From: Oscillospiraceae bacterium
Lineage (GTDB): Bacteria > Bacillota > Clostridia > Oscillospirales > Ruminococcaceae
Direction of reading: 5' to 3'
NCBI GenBank assembly: GCA_017472965.1
Contig: JAFUNR010000021.1
Coordinates: 1 to 64,000, forward strand
DNA length: 64,000 nucleotides
Below the pieces are notes generated by a model that was not told where the DNA came from, did not search any database, and saw only the letters and a list, made by a program, of their open reading frames with translations. Positions 8,080-16,272 of this stretch are shown here, piece by piece. Numbering within the stretch: the first letter of the stretch is position 1; every line of letters starts with the position of its first letter. The position numbers were made by a program, and so were the translations under genes.

Positions 8080-9653
8080 TCCGACAGCTGCAGGCCCTTG
8101 TTGTGCTCAATGGCCCAATCCACACTCCAACTGTTGACAAACAGCAGCAGGCGCTTGCCGTCCAGATCCTCAATGCGGCGGCTGTCGCTGGTCAGGGTCA
8201 GCTTGGTGACATCGATATCCTCGTTTTCCACCCAGCGGATGTACTGGTAGGGCAGATGCTCCATGCGGATATCCACATTGTACTCGCTCTTCAGGCGGAA
8301 CTCCAGCACGTCAAACTGCAGAGTACCCACCACGCCCACGATCACTTCCTCCATACCGGTGTTCAGCTCGCGGAAGATCTGGATAGCGCCCTCGCGGGCG
8401 ATCTGGGATACGCCCTTGACGAACTGCTTGCGCTTCATGCTGTCCACAGGGACAACACGGGCAAAATGCTCCGGCGCAAAGGTGGGGATACCCTCGAACC
8501 GGAAACGGGGTCTGGCATTGCACAGGGTGTCGCCGATGGAGAAGATACCCGGGTCAAACAGGCCGATGATATCGCCCGCCCAAGCGGTCTCCACGATCTG
8601 GCGCTCGTCGGCCATCATCTGGGTGGACTGCGCCAGCTTGATGGGCTTGCCGCCCTGCACATGGAACACCTCCATGCCCTTTTCGTACCGTCCGGAGCAG
8701 ATACGGGCAAAGGCGATACGGTCGCGGTGCGCTTTGTTCATGTTGGCCTGAATTTTAAAGATAAAGGCGGAGAAATCCTCGGTGTCCGGCTGGACAAGGC
8801 CGGCATCGCTCATACGGGGCAGCGGCGGCATGGTCATCTGCAGGAAGTGGGTCAGGAACTCCTCCACGCCGAAGTTGGTCAGCGCCGAGCCGAAGAACAC
8901 CGGGCTCAGGGTGCCGTTATTTACCTTTTCGATATCGAATTCATAGGAAGCGCCGTCCAGCAGCTCGATCTCATCCCGCAGGGTGGCGGTCTGCCACGGG
9001 CCGACCAGCTCGGCCACCTCCGGCTGATCCAGCGAGCCGCGCACAGCGGTCAGCTTGTTGGCACCGCTGTGGAACTCGGTAAAGGCGATGACATCCTTGG
9101 TCTCGCGGTCATACACGCCCTTGAAATCCTTGCCGCAGCCGATGGGCCAGTTGACGGGATAGGTGCCGATGCCCATCTCCTTTTCGATCTGCTCCAGCAG
9201 CTCGAAGGGGTCGCGGGCCTCGCGGTCCAGCTTGTTGATGAAGGTGAATATGGGGATATGGCGCATGGCGCACACCTTGAACAGCTTGCGGGTCTGGGTC
9301 TCCACGCCCTTGGCGGCGTCAATGACCATGACGGCGCTGTCCGCCGCCATCAGGGTGCGGTAGGTATCCTCCGAGAAGTCCTGATGGCCGGGGGTATCCA
9401 GAATGTTGATGCTGTAGCCGTCGTAATCAAACTGCAGCACCGAGCTGGTGACGGAAATACCGCGCTGCTTTTCGATCTCCATCCAGTCGGAAACAGCGTG
9501 CTTGGAATTCTTTTTGCCCTTGACGATACCCGCCTGCTGGATGGCGCCGCCGTACAGCAGGAATTTCTCTGTCAGCGTGGTTTTGCCGGCGTCCGGGTGC
9601 GAGATGATCGCAAAGGTGCGGCGTTTTTCGATCTCCTGTTTGAGAGTTGCCAT
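8064..9653 (-). CDS. prfC: Peptide chain release factor 3 (RF3)
   Basis: 529 residues. A translational GTPase that recycles RF1/RF2 from the ribosome after termination. G1 is SHPDAGKTTLTEK, the switch/G2 region has KQRGISVTSS, G3 is DTPGHQDFSED, G4 is INKLDREARDP. The distinctive RF3 DWMEIEKQRG segment separates it from EF-G. Domains II and III follow (~280-529). Start: an upstream in-frame ATG at 9674 lacks a good ribosome site, while the ATG at 9653 has AAGGAG nine nt before it. The C-terminal residues EFSRN are encoded in the last copy of a 35-bp repeat. Monocistronic; neighbours are unrelated. Confidence 0.95.
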   Translation of the reverse strand: MATLKQEIEKRRTFAIISHPDAGKTTLTEKFLLYGGAIQQAGIVKGKKNSKHAVSDWMEIEKQRGISVTSSVLQFDYDGYSINILDTPGHQDFSEDTYRTLMAADSAVMVIDAAKGVETQTRKLFKVCAMRHIPIFTFINKLDREARDPFELLEQIEKEMGIGTYPVNWPIGCGKDFKGVYDRETKDVIAFTEFHSGANKLTAVRGSLDQPEVAELVGPWQTATLRDEIELLDGASYEFDIEKVNNGTLSPVFFGSALTNFGVEEFLTHFLQMTMPPLPRMSDAGLVQPDTEDFSAFIFKIQANMNKAHRDRIAFARICSGRYEKGMEVFHVQGGKPIKLAQSTQMMADERQIVETAWAGDIIGLFDPGIFSIGDTLCNARPRFRFEGIPTFAPEHFARVVPVDSMKRKQFVKGVSQIAREGAIQIFRELNTGMEEVIVGVVGTLQFDVLEFRLKSEYNVDIRMEHLPYQYIRWVENEDIDVTKLTLTSDSRRIEDLDGKRLLLFVNSWSVDWAIEHNKGLQLSEFSRN

Positions 9654-9828
9654 GATGCAATGCTCCTTACTCATTCCCTGCCGCGCAGCGGCGGGCCGTA
9701 TTTTCCCATTTTATCCATTATAACCAAAATATTATAGCAAAAATCGGCGAAATGCGCAAGATGAAATTCGCCGTTTGCCGCTGTATTTTTTGCGGATATG
9801 AAAAATTTTGCATCCGTCTTTTTCCGGA

Positions 9829-9858
9829 TTGACGGCGCAGCCCGTTTTGTGCTATTGT
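9829..9858 (+). promoter_or_regulatory. Promoter of the GH3 gene
   Basis: TTGACG (9829-9834), 18 bp, TATTGT (9853-9858), then AGGAGGG and ATG at 9884. Confidence 0.65.
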
Positions 9859-9883
9859 AGCATTAACAAGGAGGGACGGAACT

Positions 9884-12109
9884 ATGAGCAATCGAAGAAA
9901 GATCATCACCCCCGAAATCGCCGCACGTGTGGAAGAGCTGCTGGCGAAGATGACACTGGAGGAAAAGATCGGCCAGCTGAATCAGGTGGGCCCCACTCCG
10001 GTGGGCGGCGTGGATCTGACACTTGCCGAATGGAAGCGGATGCTGGATGCGGGCAAGATCACCCGCGCCGAATACGACAAGGCCGTGGCCGGCATTCCGA
10101 TGGATGCGCAGGAGGACGATGTGCGCGCCGGGCGCATCGGCTCGTTCCTTGTGCTGAAGGGCGCGGAAAAGTGCAACCGGATGCAGCGCATCGCGGTGGA
10201 GGAAAGCCGCCTTGGCATTCCGCTGCTGCTGGGTCTGGATGTGGTACACGGGCTGCGTACCATCTTCCCCATCCCGCTGGCCGAGGCCTGCAGCTGGAAC
10301 GAGGAGGTATTTGAGAATTCCGCCGCCATCGCCGCAAAAGAGGCGGTGGCCACCGGCCTGAACTGGACCTTTGCCCCCATGGTGGATATCGCCCGCGATG
10401 CCCGCTGGGGCCGCATTGCCGAGGGCGCAGGCGAGGATCCGCTGCTGACCAGCCGCTTTGCCGCCGCCAAGGTGCGGGGCTTTCAGGGGCCGGATCTGAG
10501 CGCGCCCGACCGCATCGCCGCCTGCGCCAAGCATTTTGCCGCCTACGGCGCGGCCATCGGCGGGCGGGATTACAACAGCGCGGATATCAGCCTGCAGACC
10601 CTGCACGAGGTCTACCTGCCGCCCTTTGAGGCCGCCAGCGATGCGGGCGCAGCCACCTTTATGGGGGCTTTCAACGATATCAACGGCGTACCCTGCACCA
10701 CCAACCCCTATCTTTACAAGGATATTCTGCGGGGCGCGTGGGGCTTTGACGGCATGGTGGTCAGCGATGCTTCCGCCGTGGCGGAGGTGGTCGCCCACGG
10801 CACCGCCGCCGACCGGGGCGACGCTGCGGCGCAATCCCTTGCCGCCGGCATGGATATGGATATGGGCTGCCGCTGCTACATCGAAAATCTGGCCGACCGG
10901 CTGCAGCGGGGCGAGATCTCCCTGCAGCAGATCGACGATGCGGTGCGCCATGTGCTGGGCGTGAAATTTGCACTTGGCCTGTTTGAGCATCCCTATGTAG
11001 ATCCCACGCTGGCCGACCGGCTGTATCTGTGCGCAGAGCACCGCGCCGCCGCCCGCGATGCCGCCCGCCGCAGCATGGTGCTGCTGAAAAACGACGGCCT
11101 GCTGCCGCTTGCACCGGATGCAAAGCTGCTGGTGGTGGGCGGGCTTGCCGCCGAGCGCGGCGAGATGCTGGGCACATGGGCCGCCATGGGCCGCGGCGAG
11201 GATACCGCCTGCCTGCTGGACGGTCTGGATGCCCGCGGCGTGCAGTATGAGTACCTGCCCTGCTATACTGTAAACCATGAAAATCACACCATCGGGGAAT
11301 TTGATCCCGCCGGCCTTGCCGAGGCCATTGCAAAGGCCGATTTTGTGATTGCCGCGCTGGGCGAGACCCGCAACATGAGCGGCGAGGCGAGCTCGCTGTG
11401 CGAGATCGGTCTTGCCGGCGGGCAGGATGCGCTGGTCGCGGCGCTGGCCGCGGCAGGCAAGCCCTTTGCCGCGGTGCTGTTCAATGGTCGCCCGCTGGCC
11501 ATCCCCCATGTGGATGCGGCGGCAAACGCCGTGCTGGAGGCATGGCACCTTGGCACCGAAGCCGGACACGCCATCTGCGATGTGCTGTTTGGCGATCACA
11601 ACCCCGGCGGCCGCCTGACCGTTACCTTCCCCCATCACACCGGCGAATGCCCCCGCTACTATAACCATGTGAGCACGGGACGGCCCGCCGGTGAGATCCG
11701 CCACAGCTGCAAATACATGGATGCGCCCATCACGCCGCTGTACCCCTTTGGTCACGGCCTGAGCTACACGGAATTCGCCTATGAAAACCTGACGGTGCGC
11801 GAGGAAAACGGCATGGTCACCGCGCAGGTGACGGTTCGCAACACCGGTGCCCGCGCCGCCGAGGAGACGGTGCAGCTGTATGTCCATGACCGCGTCGCCC
11901 GCCGCGCCCGCCCCGTGCGGGAGCTGAAAGCTTTTGCCAAGGTATGGCTGGAGCCGGGTGAAGAAAAGCGGGTGGAGCTGACCTTTGCCCGCAGCGCACT
12001 GGGCTACTACGATACCGCCATGCATTTCATCGTGGAGCCCGGCGATTTCGACATCTGGGCCGGCCATGATTCCACCGCCGACCTGCACGCCGTGCTGACG
12101 GTGAAATAA
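9884..12109 (+). CDS. GH3 beta-glucosidase / beta-xylosidase (BglX-like)
   Basis: 741 residues. The N-terminal GH3 TIM barrel includes the landmarks GLDVVHGLRTIFP, NWTFAPMVDIARDARWGR, CAKHFAAYG and the nucleophile Asp in MVVSDASAV (~residue 293). The second alpha/beta sandwich domain (~385-610) contains LGETRNMSGEASS, where the acid/base Glu is expected. A C-terminal fibronectin-III-like domain (~640-735, VTVRNTGARAAEETVQLYV) completes the BglX architecture. No signal peptide is present, so it should hydrolyse imported beta-linked gluco- or xylo-oligosaccharides in the cytoplasm. It stands alone between its own promoter and a bidirectional terminator. Glucose versus xylose specificity cannot be decided from sequence. 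Confidence 0.88.
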   Translation: MSNRRKIITPEIAARVEELLAKMTLEEKIGQLNQVGPTPVGGVDLTLAEWKRMLDAGKITRAEYDKAVAGIPMDAQEDDVRAGRIGSFLVLKGAEKCNRMQRIAVEESRLGIPLLLGLDVVHGLRTIFPIPLAEACSWNEEVFENSAAIAAKEAVATGLNWTFAPMVDIARDARWGRIAEGAGEDPLLTSRFAAAKVRGFQGPDLSAPDRIAACAKHFAAYGAAIGGRDYNSADISLQTLHEVYLPPFEAASDAGAATFMGAFNDINGVPCTTNPYLYKDILRGAWGFDGMVVSDASAVAEVVAHGTAADRGDAAAQSLAAGMDMDMGCRCYIENLADRLQRGEISLQQIDDAVRHVLGVKFALGLFEHPYVDPTLADRLYLCAEHRAAARDAARRSMVLLKNDGLLPLAPDAKLLVVGGLAAERGEMLGTWAAMGRGEDTACLLDGLDARGVQYEYLPCYTVNHENHTIGEFDPAGLAEAIAKADFVIAALGETRNMSGEASSLCEIGLAGGQDALVAALAAAGKPFAAVLFNGRPLAIPHVDAAANAVLEAWHLGTEAGHAICDVLFGDHNPGGRLTVTFPHHTGECPRYYNHVSTGRPAGEIRHSCKYMDAPITPLYPFGHGLSYTEFAYENLTVREENGMVTAQVTVRNTGARAAEETVQLYVHDRVARRARPVRELKAFAKVWLEPGEEKRVELTFARSALGYYDTAMHFIVEPGDFDIWAGHDSTADLHAVLTVK

Positions 12110-12118
12110 ACAGAAACG

Positions 12119-12166
12119 CAAACAGAACACCCGTACGGCTTTTAAACCGTGCGGGTGCTCTGTTTG
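12119..12166. terminator. Bidirectional terminator between convergent genes
   Basis: AAACAGAACACCCGTACGG / CCGTGCGGGTGCTCTGTTT with an 8-nt loop: a 19-bp stem with two G-U type pairs, flanked by A and T runs. Confidence 0.8.
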
Positions 12167-12188
12167 GTTTGGGCAATAAAGTACGGGA

Positions 12189-13040
12189 TCATCTGTATCT
12201 GGATGCACACTCCGCGCACATAGAACGTTTGCGGGCCATACCCGCCACAATCACCTCAACACTTTCAAGCAATACATTTTCACGGCCGCAAACCGGACAT
12301 TTTCCCGTATTGCGAGGCATAACAGGTGCGGCAGGCACACTGTTTGCTTCCGGCAGACCAAGCAGCTGCTTTTTCTTTGCTTCGTATTCCTCCGCTGTAA
12401 TCGCACCCATATCCAGCAGTTCCTTATACTGTCTGATCTCAGCGGCGCCGGAACTTTGCGGCTGCATTTTTTCGATCACCTTATGGGCAAGGGTTTCTGC
12501 TTCGCTCCGTTTTGGTTCGTCCGGCATATCCTTACCTTTTTTATGCCGTGCCGTCCGAACGGCACCGTCCGCAAACTGAACAACTACCACAAAGAAAAGC
12601 ATCCACATATATGTACCGATCGTTTTATTGTGGATGACTCCTTCGTAATAGTTTCCCGGGCCGGTGATAAAATCACGCCAGACAGAAATAAGATGATTCG
12701 CCTCAAGATTTGCCCACAGACAAAGCAGAAATGGGATCAGCTGAAAAAAACCACTGACATAACCGCTGTAATACTTCTTGTAAGTAGTAAGAGCCACGAT
12801 CAGTGAAATCAGCGGAAAAACCAGAACAGAAAGCGACAGCAGGGAAACCGCCAACTGCAGCCGTCCAAGCGATGCAAGATGCCCTGACACAGCGACCCCC
12901 TCTGGGAGAGTACCGCCCAGAACCTGTCTCTCGTATTTCTGTAAATCACTCAGAATATCCTGACTCCCGAATACTCCCTGCACAATAAGGAACACTGCAA
13001 GAAACAGCAGAATAAACGAAATCACCTTCAATGTTTTCAT
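12189..13040 (-). CDS. Membrane protein with SHOCT domain and C-terminal zinc ribbon
   Basis: 283 residues. TM segments are near 5-24, 63-88, 97-112 and 148-163. A cytoplasmic SHOCT motif (IRQYKELLDMGAITAEEYEA, ~205-228) precedes a Cys4 zinc-ribbon-like end (KCPVCG near 250, CAEC near 276). SHOCT domains are short oligomerisation modules, and zinc ribbons suggest nucleic-acid or protein contact. No enzymatic motif is seen and the function is unknown. Base composition is visibly more AT-rich than the flanking beta-glucosidase and transketolase genes, consistent with a separate acquisition history. Confidence 0.6.
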   Translation of the reverse strand: MKTLKVISFILLFLAVFLIVQGVFGSQDILSDLQKYERQVLGGTLPEGVAVSGHLASLGRLQLAVSLLSLSVLVFPLISLIVALTTYKKYYSGYVSGFFQLIPFLLCLWANLEANHLISVWRDFITGPGNYYEGVIHNKTIGTYMWMLFFVVVVQFADGAVRTARHKKGKDMPDEPKRSEAETLAHKVIEKMQPQSSGAAEIRQYKELLDMGAITAEEYEAKKKQLLGLPEANSVPAAPVMPRNTGKCPVCGRENVLLESVEVIVAGMARKRSMCAECASRYR

Positions 13041-13194
13041 TTGTTATACCTCCAAAAAATACACATGCAGGCACAAAGCCAAAACTCTTCTGCAATTGCG
13101 TTGATACCGTCTGTTTTTCATTATACCAGTTTTTCCGTCAAATTCAACTGCCATTAACTTCAAAACCGTAACGAAACTGCTGTCGGCCGCAAAA

Positions 13195-13229
13195 AAGGTG
13201 CTGCCGCAAAACCGCTGCGGCAGCACCTT
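13195..13229 (-). terminator. Terminator of the transketolase operon
   Basis: AAGGTGCTGCCGC-9-GCGGCAGCACCTT, a perfect 13-bp stem with a six-U tract on the minus strand. The stem core (GGTGCTGCCGC) resembles that of the duplicated terminators at 42904 and 45842. Confidence 0.88.
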
Positions 13230-13273
13230 GTGCTTTGATTGCACCGTTTTTTCAACGGTTCTTTCGCTTGTTA

Positions 13274-14227
13274 TCAGCCCTTGACCTCTTTGACGGCTTT
13301 GCGGGTGACGGCGGCGATGTTGGCGGCGCACAGGCCGAACTGCTCCAGCAGCTTGACGGCCGGGCCGGAGTGGCCGTACTCATCGTTGACACCCACGCGG
13401 CGCACCGGCACGGGGCAGCTTTCCGCTACGGCGGAGCAGACAGCCTCGCCCAGACCGCCGATGATGTTGTGCTCCTCAGCGGTGATGATCAGGCCGGTCT
13501 CGCGGGCGGCCTTGAGCACCAGCCCGGTATCCAGCGGCTTGATGGTGTGGATATTGATGACACGGGCATCGATGCCCTCGGCGGCCAGCTGTTCGGCGGC
13601 GTTCAGCGCCTCGGCCACCAGCAGACCGTTGGCGATGATGGTGACATCCTTGCCATCGCGCAGGGTCACGCCCTTGCCGATCTCGAATTTATAGGTGGCC
13701 TCGTCGTTGACCACAGGCACGGCCAGACGGCCGAAGCGCAGGTACACGGGGCCCTGCATGGCAAAAGCGGCCTTGACAGCGGCTTTTGCCTCCACATCGT
13801 CGGCGGGGCAGATGACGGTCATACCGGGGATGCTGCGCATCAGGGCGAAATCCTCGCAGCACTGATGGGAAGCGCCGTCCTCGCCCACGGAGATACCGGC
13901 GTGGGTGGCGCCGATCTTGACATTGCACTCGGGATAGCCCAGCGTGTTGCGCACCTGCTCAAAGGCACGGCCGGCGGCGAACATGGCAAAGCTGGAGGCA
14001 AAGGGCACATAGCCCATGGTGGAAAGACCGGCGGCCACGCCGATCATATTGGCCTCGGCAATGCCGCAATCGAAATGACGGTCGGGATATGCCTTTTTGA
14101 AAACGATGGTCTTGGTGGCTTCGGCCAGATCGGCATCCAGCACCACCAGCTCGGGATGCTCGGCAGCCAGCTCCACCAGGGCGGCGCCGTAGCTGTCACG
14201 GGTAGCGACTTTCTTCACATCAGCCAT
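13274..14227 (-). CDS. Transketolase, C-terminal subunit
   Basis: 317 residues. Contains the pyrimidine-binding domain (~1-170, with DADLAEATKT, HFDCGIAEANMIGVAAGLS and the catalytic Glu in GIAEANM that activates thiamine diphosphate) and the C-terminal transketolase domain (~185-317). Together with the N-terminal subunit it makes a split transketolase, interconverting C2 ketol units in the non-oxidative pentose phosphate pathway; this matters for the pentoses released by the arabinosidases and xylanases here. Its ATG overlaps the end of the upstream gene by 8 bp (translational coupling). Confidence 0.93.
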   Translation of the reverse strand: MADVKKVATRDSYGAALVELAAEHPELVVLDADLAEATKTIVFKKAYPDRHFDCGIAEANMIGVAAGLSTMGYVPFASSFAMFAAGRAFEQVRNTLGYPECNVKIGATHAGISVGEDGASHQCCEDFALMRSIPGMTVICPADDVEAKAAVKAAFAMQGPVYLRFGRLAVPVVNDEATYKFEIGKGVTLRDGKDVTIIANGLLVAEALNAAEQLAAEGIDARVINIHTIKPLDTGLVLKAARETGLIITAEEHNIIGGLGEAVCSAVAESCPVPVRRVGVNDEYGHSGPAVKLLEQFGLCAANIAAVTRKAVKEVKG

Positions 14228-15074
14228 TGCTCTGCACCTCCAGTTCCGCCAGCTGTGCGTTCAGCTCAGCCATAGCCTGCGCATACTGCTCATCGTTGGG
14301 GGCTTTGCCGTGCCAGCCGACCTGATCCTCCATAAAGCTGACGCCCTTGCCCTTGAGGGTGGTCATCAGAATGCAGGAGGGCTTGCCCTTGACAGTGCGT
14401 GCTTTGGCGAAGGCAGCCTCCAGCGCATCGAAATCGTTGCCATCGCAGGGAATGACCTCAAAGCCGAAGGCCTCAGCCTTTTTATCGATGGGATACGGGC
14501 TCATGACATCGGCGATGCGGCCATCGATCTGCAGGCCGTTGTTGTCGATGATGACCACCAGATTATCCAGCTTGTAGTGGGCGGCAAACATCATCGCCTC
14601 CCAGACCTGACCCTCCTGAATCTCGCCGTCGCCCAGCAGGGTGTAGACACGGGTGGTCTTGCCCAGCTTTTTGGCGCCCAGCGCCATGCCGCAGGCGGTG
14701 GAGATGCCCTGACCCAGACTGCCGGTGGACATATCCACGCCGGGGGTCATATTGCGGTTGGGATGGCCCTGCAGATGGCTGCCGATGTGGCGCAGAGTGA
14801 GCAGATCCTCCACAGGGAAGAAGCCCCGGTGCGCCAGCGCGGCGTACAGGCCGGGAGCGGTGTGGCCCTTGGAGAGCACGAAACGGTCGCGGTCCTCCCA
14901 CCGGGGGTTGGCCGGATCGATGTTCATTTCCTTAAAGTACAGCCAGGTAAAAACGTCGGCGGCGGAAAGGCTGCCGCCGGGATGACCGGCTTTGGCTGCA
15001 TGCGTGCCTTCGATGACGCCCATGCGCACCTTGCAGGCGATCTGCTGCAACTGATTTTTTTCCAGATTCGTCAT
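14220..15074 (-). CDS. Transketolase, N-terminal subunit
   Basis: 284 residues. Binds thiamine diphosphate and Mg: GHPGGSLSAAD, DRFVLSKGH and the GDGEIQEG...N motif near 150-180 are the ThDP fold. I start it at 15074 (MTNLEKNQ), preceded by GAAAGGA; a longer open frame to 15158 runs through the promoter and is not credible. First gene of the split transketolase operon. The THF and TPP riboswitches elsewhere show that cofactor supply is also regulated, but neither controls this operon. Confidence 0.93.
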   Translation of the reverse strand: MTNLEKNQLQQIACKVRMGVIEGTHAAKAGHPGGSLSAADVFTWLYFKEMNIDPANPRWEDRDRFVLSKGHTAPGLYAALAHRGFFPVEDLLTLRHIGSHLQGHPNRNMTPGVDMSTGSLGQGISTACGMALGAKKLGKTTRVYTLLGDGEIQEGQVWEAMMFAAHYKLDNLVVIIDNNGLQIDGRIADVMSPYPIDKKAEAFGFEVIPCDGNDFDALEAAFAKARTVKGKPSCILMTTLKGKGVSFMEDQVGWHGKAPNDEQYAQAMAELNAQLAELEVQSNG

Positions 15075-15128
15075 GCGATGTATCCTTTCTTTCGTTTGGT
15101 ATGGAAACAGGCAAACATTCGTACTCTT

Positions 15129-15158
15129 ATTGTACACTAAAACACCGAAAAAGAGCAA
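15129..15158 (-). promoter_or_regulatory. Promoter of the transketolase operon
   Basis: Minus strand TTGCTC (15153-15158), 18 bp, TACAAT (15129-15134). Confidence 0.55.
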
Positions 15159-15303
15159 CCGGTTTCACTCTTCCGGAATGGAAAATCTTTCCCTCCAAAA
15201 CCGTTATTTTTTGTCAGGTTGCCAAAAAGAGTATGAAAATCCGGTATTTCCTCTTGACAGACAAAGAGCGCAGGAGTATGCTGTGAAGTATCAAGCAAAC
15301 ATT

Positions 15304-15409
15304 GGCAGAGTAGGATCCTGTGCGTGAAGTGCCGGTGGGACGGGGAGTTGCCCGCCGGACGAAAAGCGGTTTGCCGCTTGCGGTACAGAGTCCGCATCCC
15401 GCTGCTGCA
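15304..15409 (+). ncRNA. Tetrahydrofolate (THF) riboswitch
   Basis: The leader of the folT-like gene carries the conserved THF riboswitch elements in order: GAGTAG, GCGTGAAGTG, GGGACGGGGAGTTGCC, GACGAAAAGCG, CGCTTGCGGTACAGAGT and CCGCATCCCGCTGC closing with GGCAGAG. It is followed by ~86 nt before the ATG that contain the GCGCGG-ATAAGG-CCGCGC hairpin next to the ribosome site (GGAAGGAG), so control is probably at translation initiation. The gap 15075-15495 holds this element, the transketolase promoter and no gene. Confidence 0.85.
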
Positions 15410-15495
15410 GAAGGGCAGAGTGATTTTCTCTTTCCCTGTTGCGGCCAAGGAACTGCGCTGTGCGCGGATAAGGCCGCGCAGGAAGGAGTTTTTTC

Positions 15496-16101
15496 ATGCC
15501 TGAAAACGAGAAGGAACTGGGCCGCGGCATTGCCGATGCCCCTGAAAAAGAGGAACGCACACCCGCAAAGCCGGGACGGCTGCGCTCTGCCGCAGCCGAG
15601 CTTCGCAAGCTGCGCAGCATCTGCGGCGCAGGTATGCTCACCGCGCTGAATGTGGTGCTGGATCAGTTTTCCGTTATGCTGACCCCCACGCTGCGCATCG
15701 GGCTGGGCTTTCTGCCCGCCAGTGTCTGCGGCTGGGCCTACGGGCCGGTGATGGCCGGGCTGCTGTGCGCGGTATCCGATGTGCTGACCTTTGTCATCAA
15801 GCCCCGCGGGGCATTCAATCCGGTGTGGACACTGGTGGCGTTCGTACCGGGGCTGATCTACGGTCTGGTGCTGTACCGCAAGCCGGTGAGCCTGTGGCGC
15901 ACCGCGCTGGCAAAGGCTCTGGAGACTGTGCTCGTGCGCTGGGGGCTGAATCCGCTGTGCATGATGCTGCTGCTGGGCGAGGGCGGCTACTGGTTCTATC
16001 TTTCCACCCGGCTGGTAAAAAATCTGCTGCTGCTTCCGCTGGAGGTCGCCGCCATGTATGTCGTGCTGAAAGCCATGCAGCGGGTGCTGCCGAAACGGTG
16101 A
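15496..16101 (+). CDS. folT: Folate-specific ECF transporter S component (FolT family)
   Basis: 201 residues. A charged N-terminal extension (~1-40) precedes six predicted membrane helices. The family pattern ALNVVLDQFSVMLTPTLRIG, GFLPASVCGWAYGPV, AGLLCAVSDVLTF and FNPVWTLVAFVPGLIYG matches folate-family S components. The protein captures folate and associates with the shared ECF energising module (EcfA/A'/T), which is encoded elsewhere. The THF riboswitch in its leader fits independently. Translation starts at an ATG with GGAAGGAG eight nt upstream. Confidence 0.85.
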   Translation: MPENEKELGRGIADAPEKEERTPAKPGRLRSAAAELRKLRSICGAGMLTALNVVLDQFSVMLTPTLRIGLGFLPASVCGWAYGPVMAGLLCAVSDVLTFVIKPRGAFNPVWTLVAFVPGLIYGLVLYRKPVSLWRTALAKALETVLVRWGLNPLCMMLLLGEGGYWFYLSTRLVKNLLLLPLEVAAMYVVLKAMQRVLPKR

Positions 16102-16210
16102 GGTACGCTCCGTTTTTATCGCAAACACGCAAAAGGGGTGCTGCGGCATCCCTTTTCTTATACATCAAAAAGATTTTCACCGCTTTTCGCAAATTTTTCA
16201 TTTTTGGATT

Positions 16211-16238
16211 TTGTACGCCGCGTAAAATATGGTATAAT
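16211..16238 (+). promoter_or_regulatory. Promoter of the D,D-carboxypeptidase gene
   Basis: TTGTAC (16211-16216), 16 bp, TATAAT (16233-16238). Confidence 0.65.
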
Positions 16239-16272
16239 ATAGTTTAACTACCCACGCACGGAGGATACCCCT

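Noticed and set aside
7785..9737. 650-codon plus-strand frame across the repeat array and prfC
   Set aside because: The N-terminal repeats (EFTRNFQFRQNG-like) come from the 35-bp array, and the rest is antisense to prfC, whose motifs are complete on the other strand.
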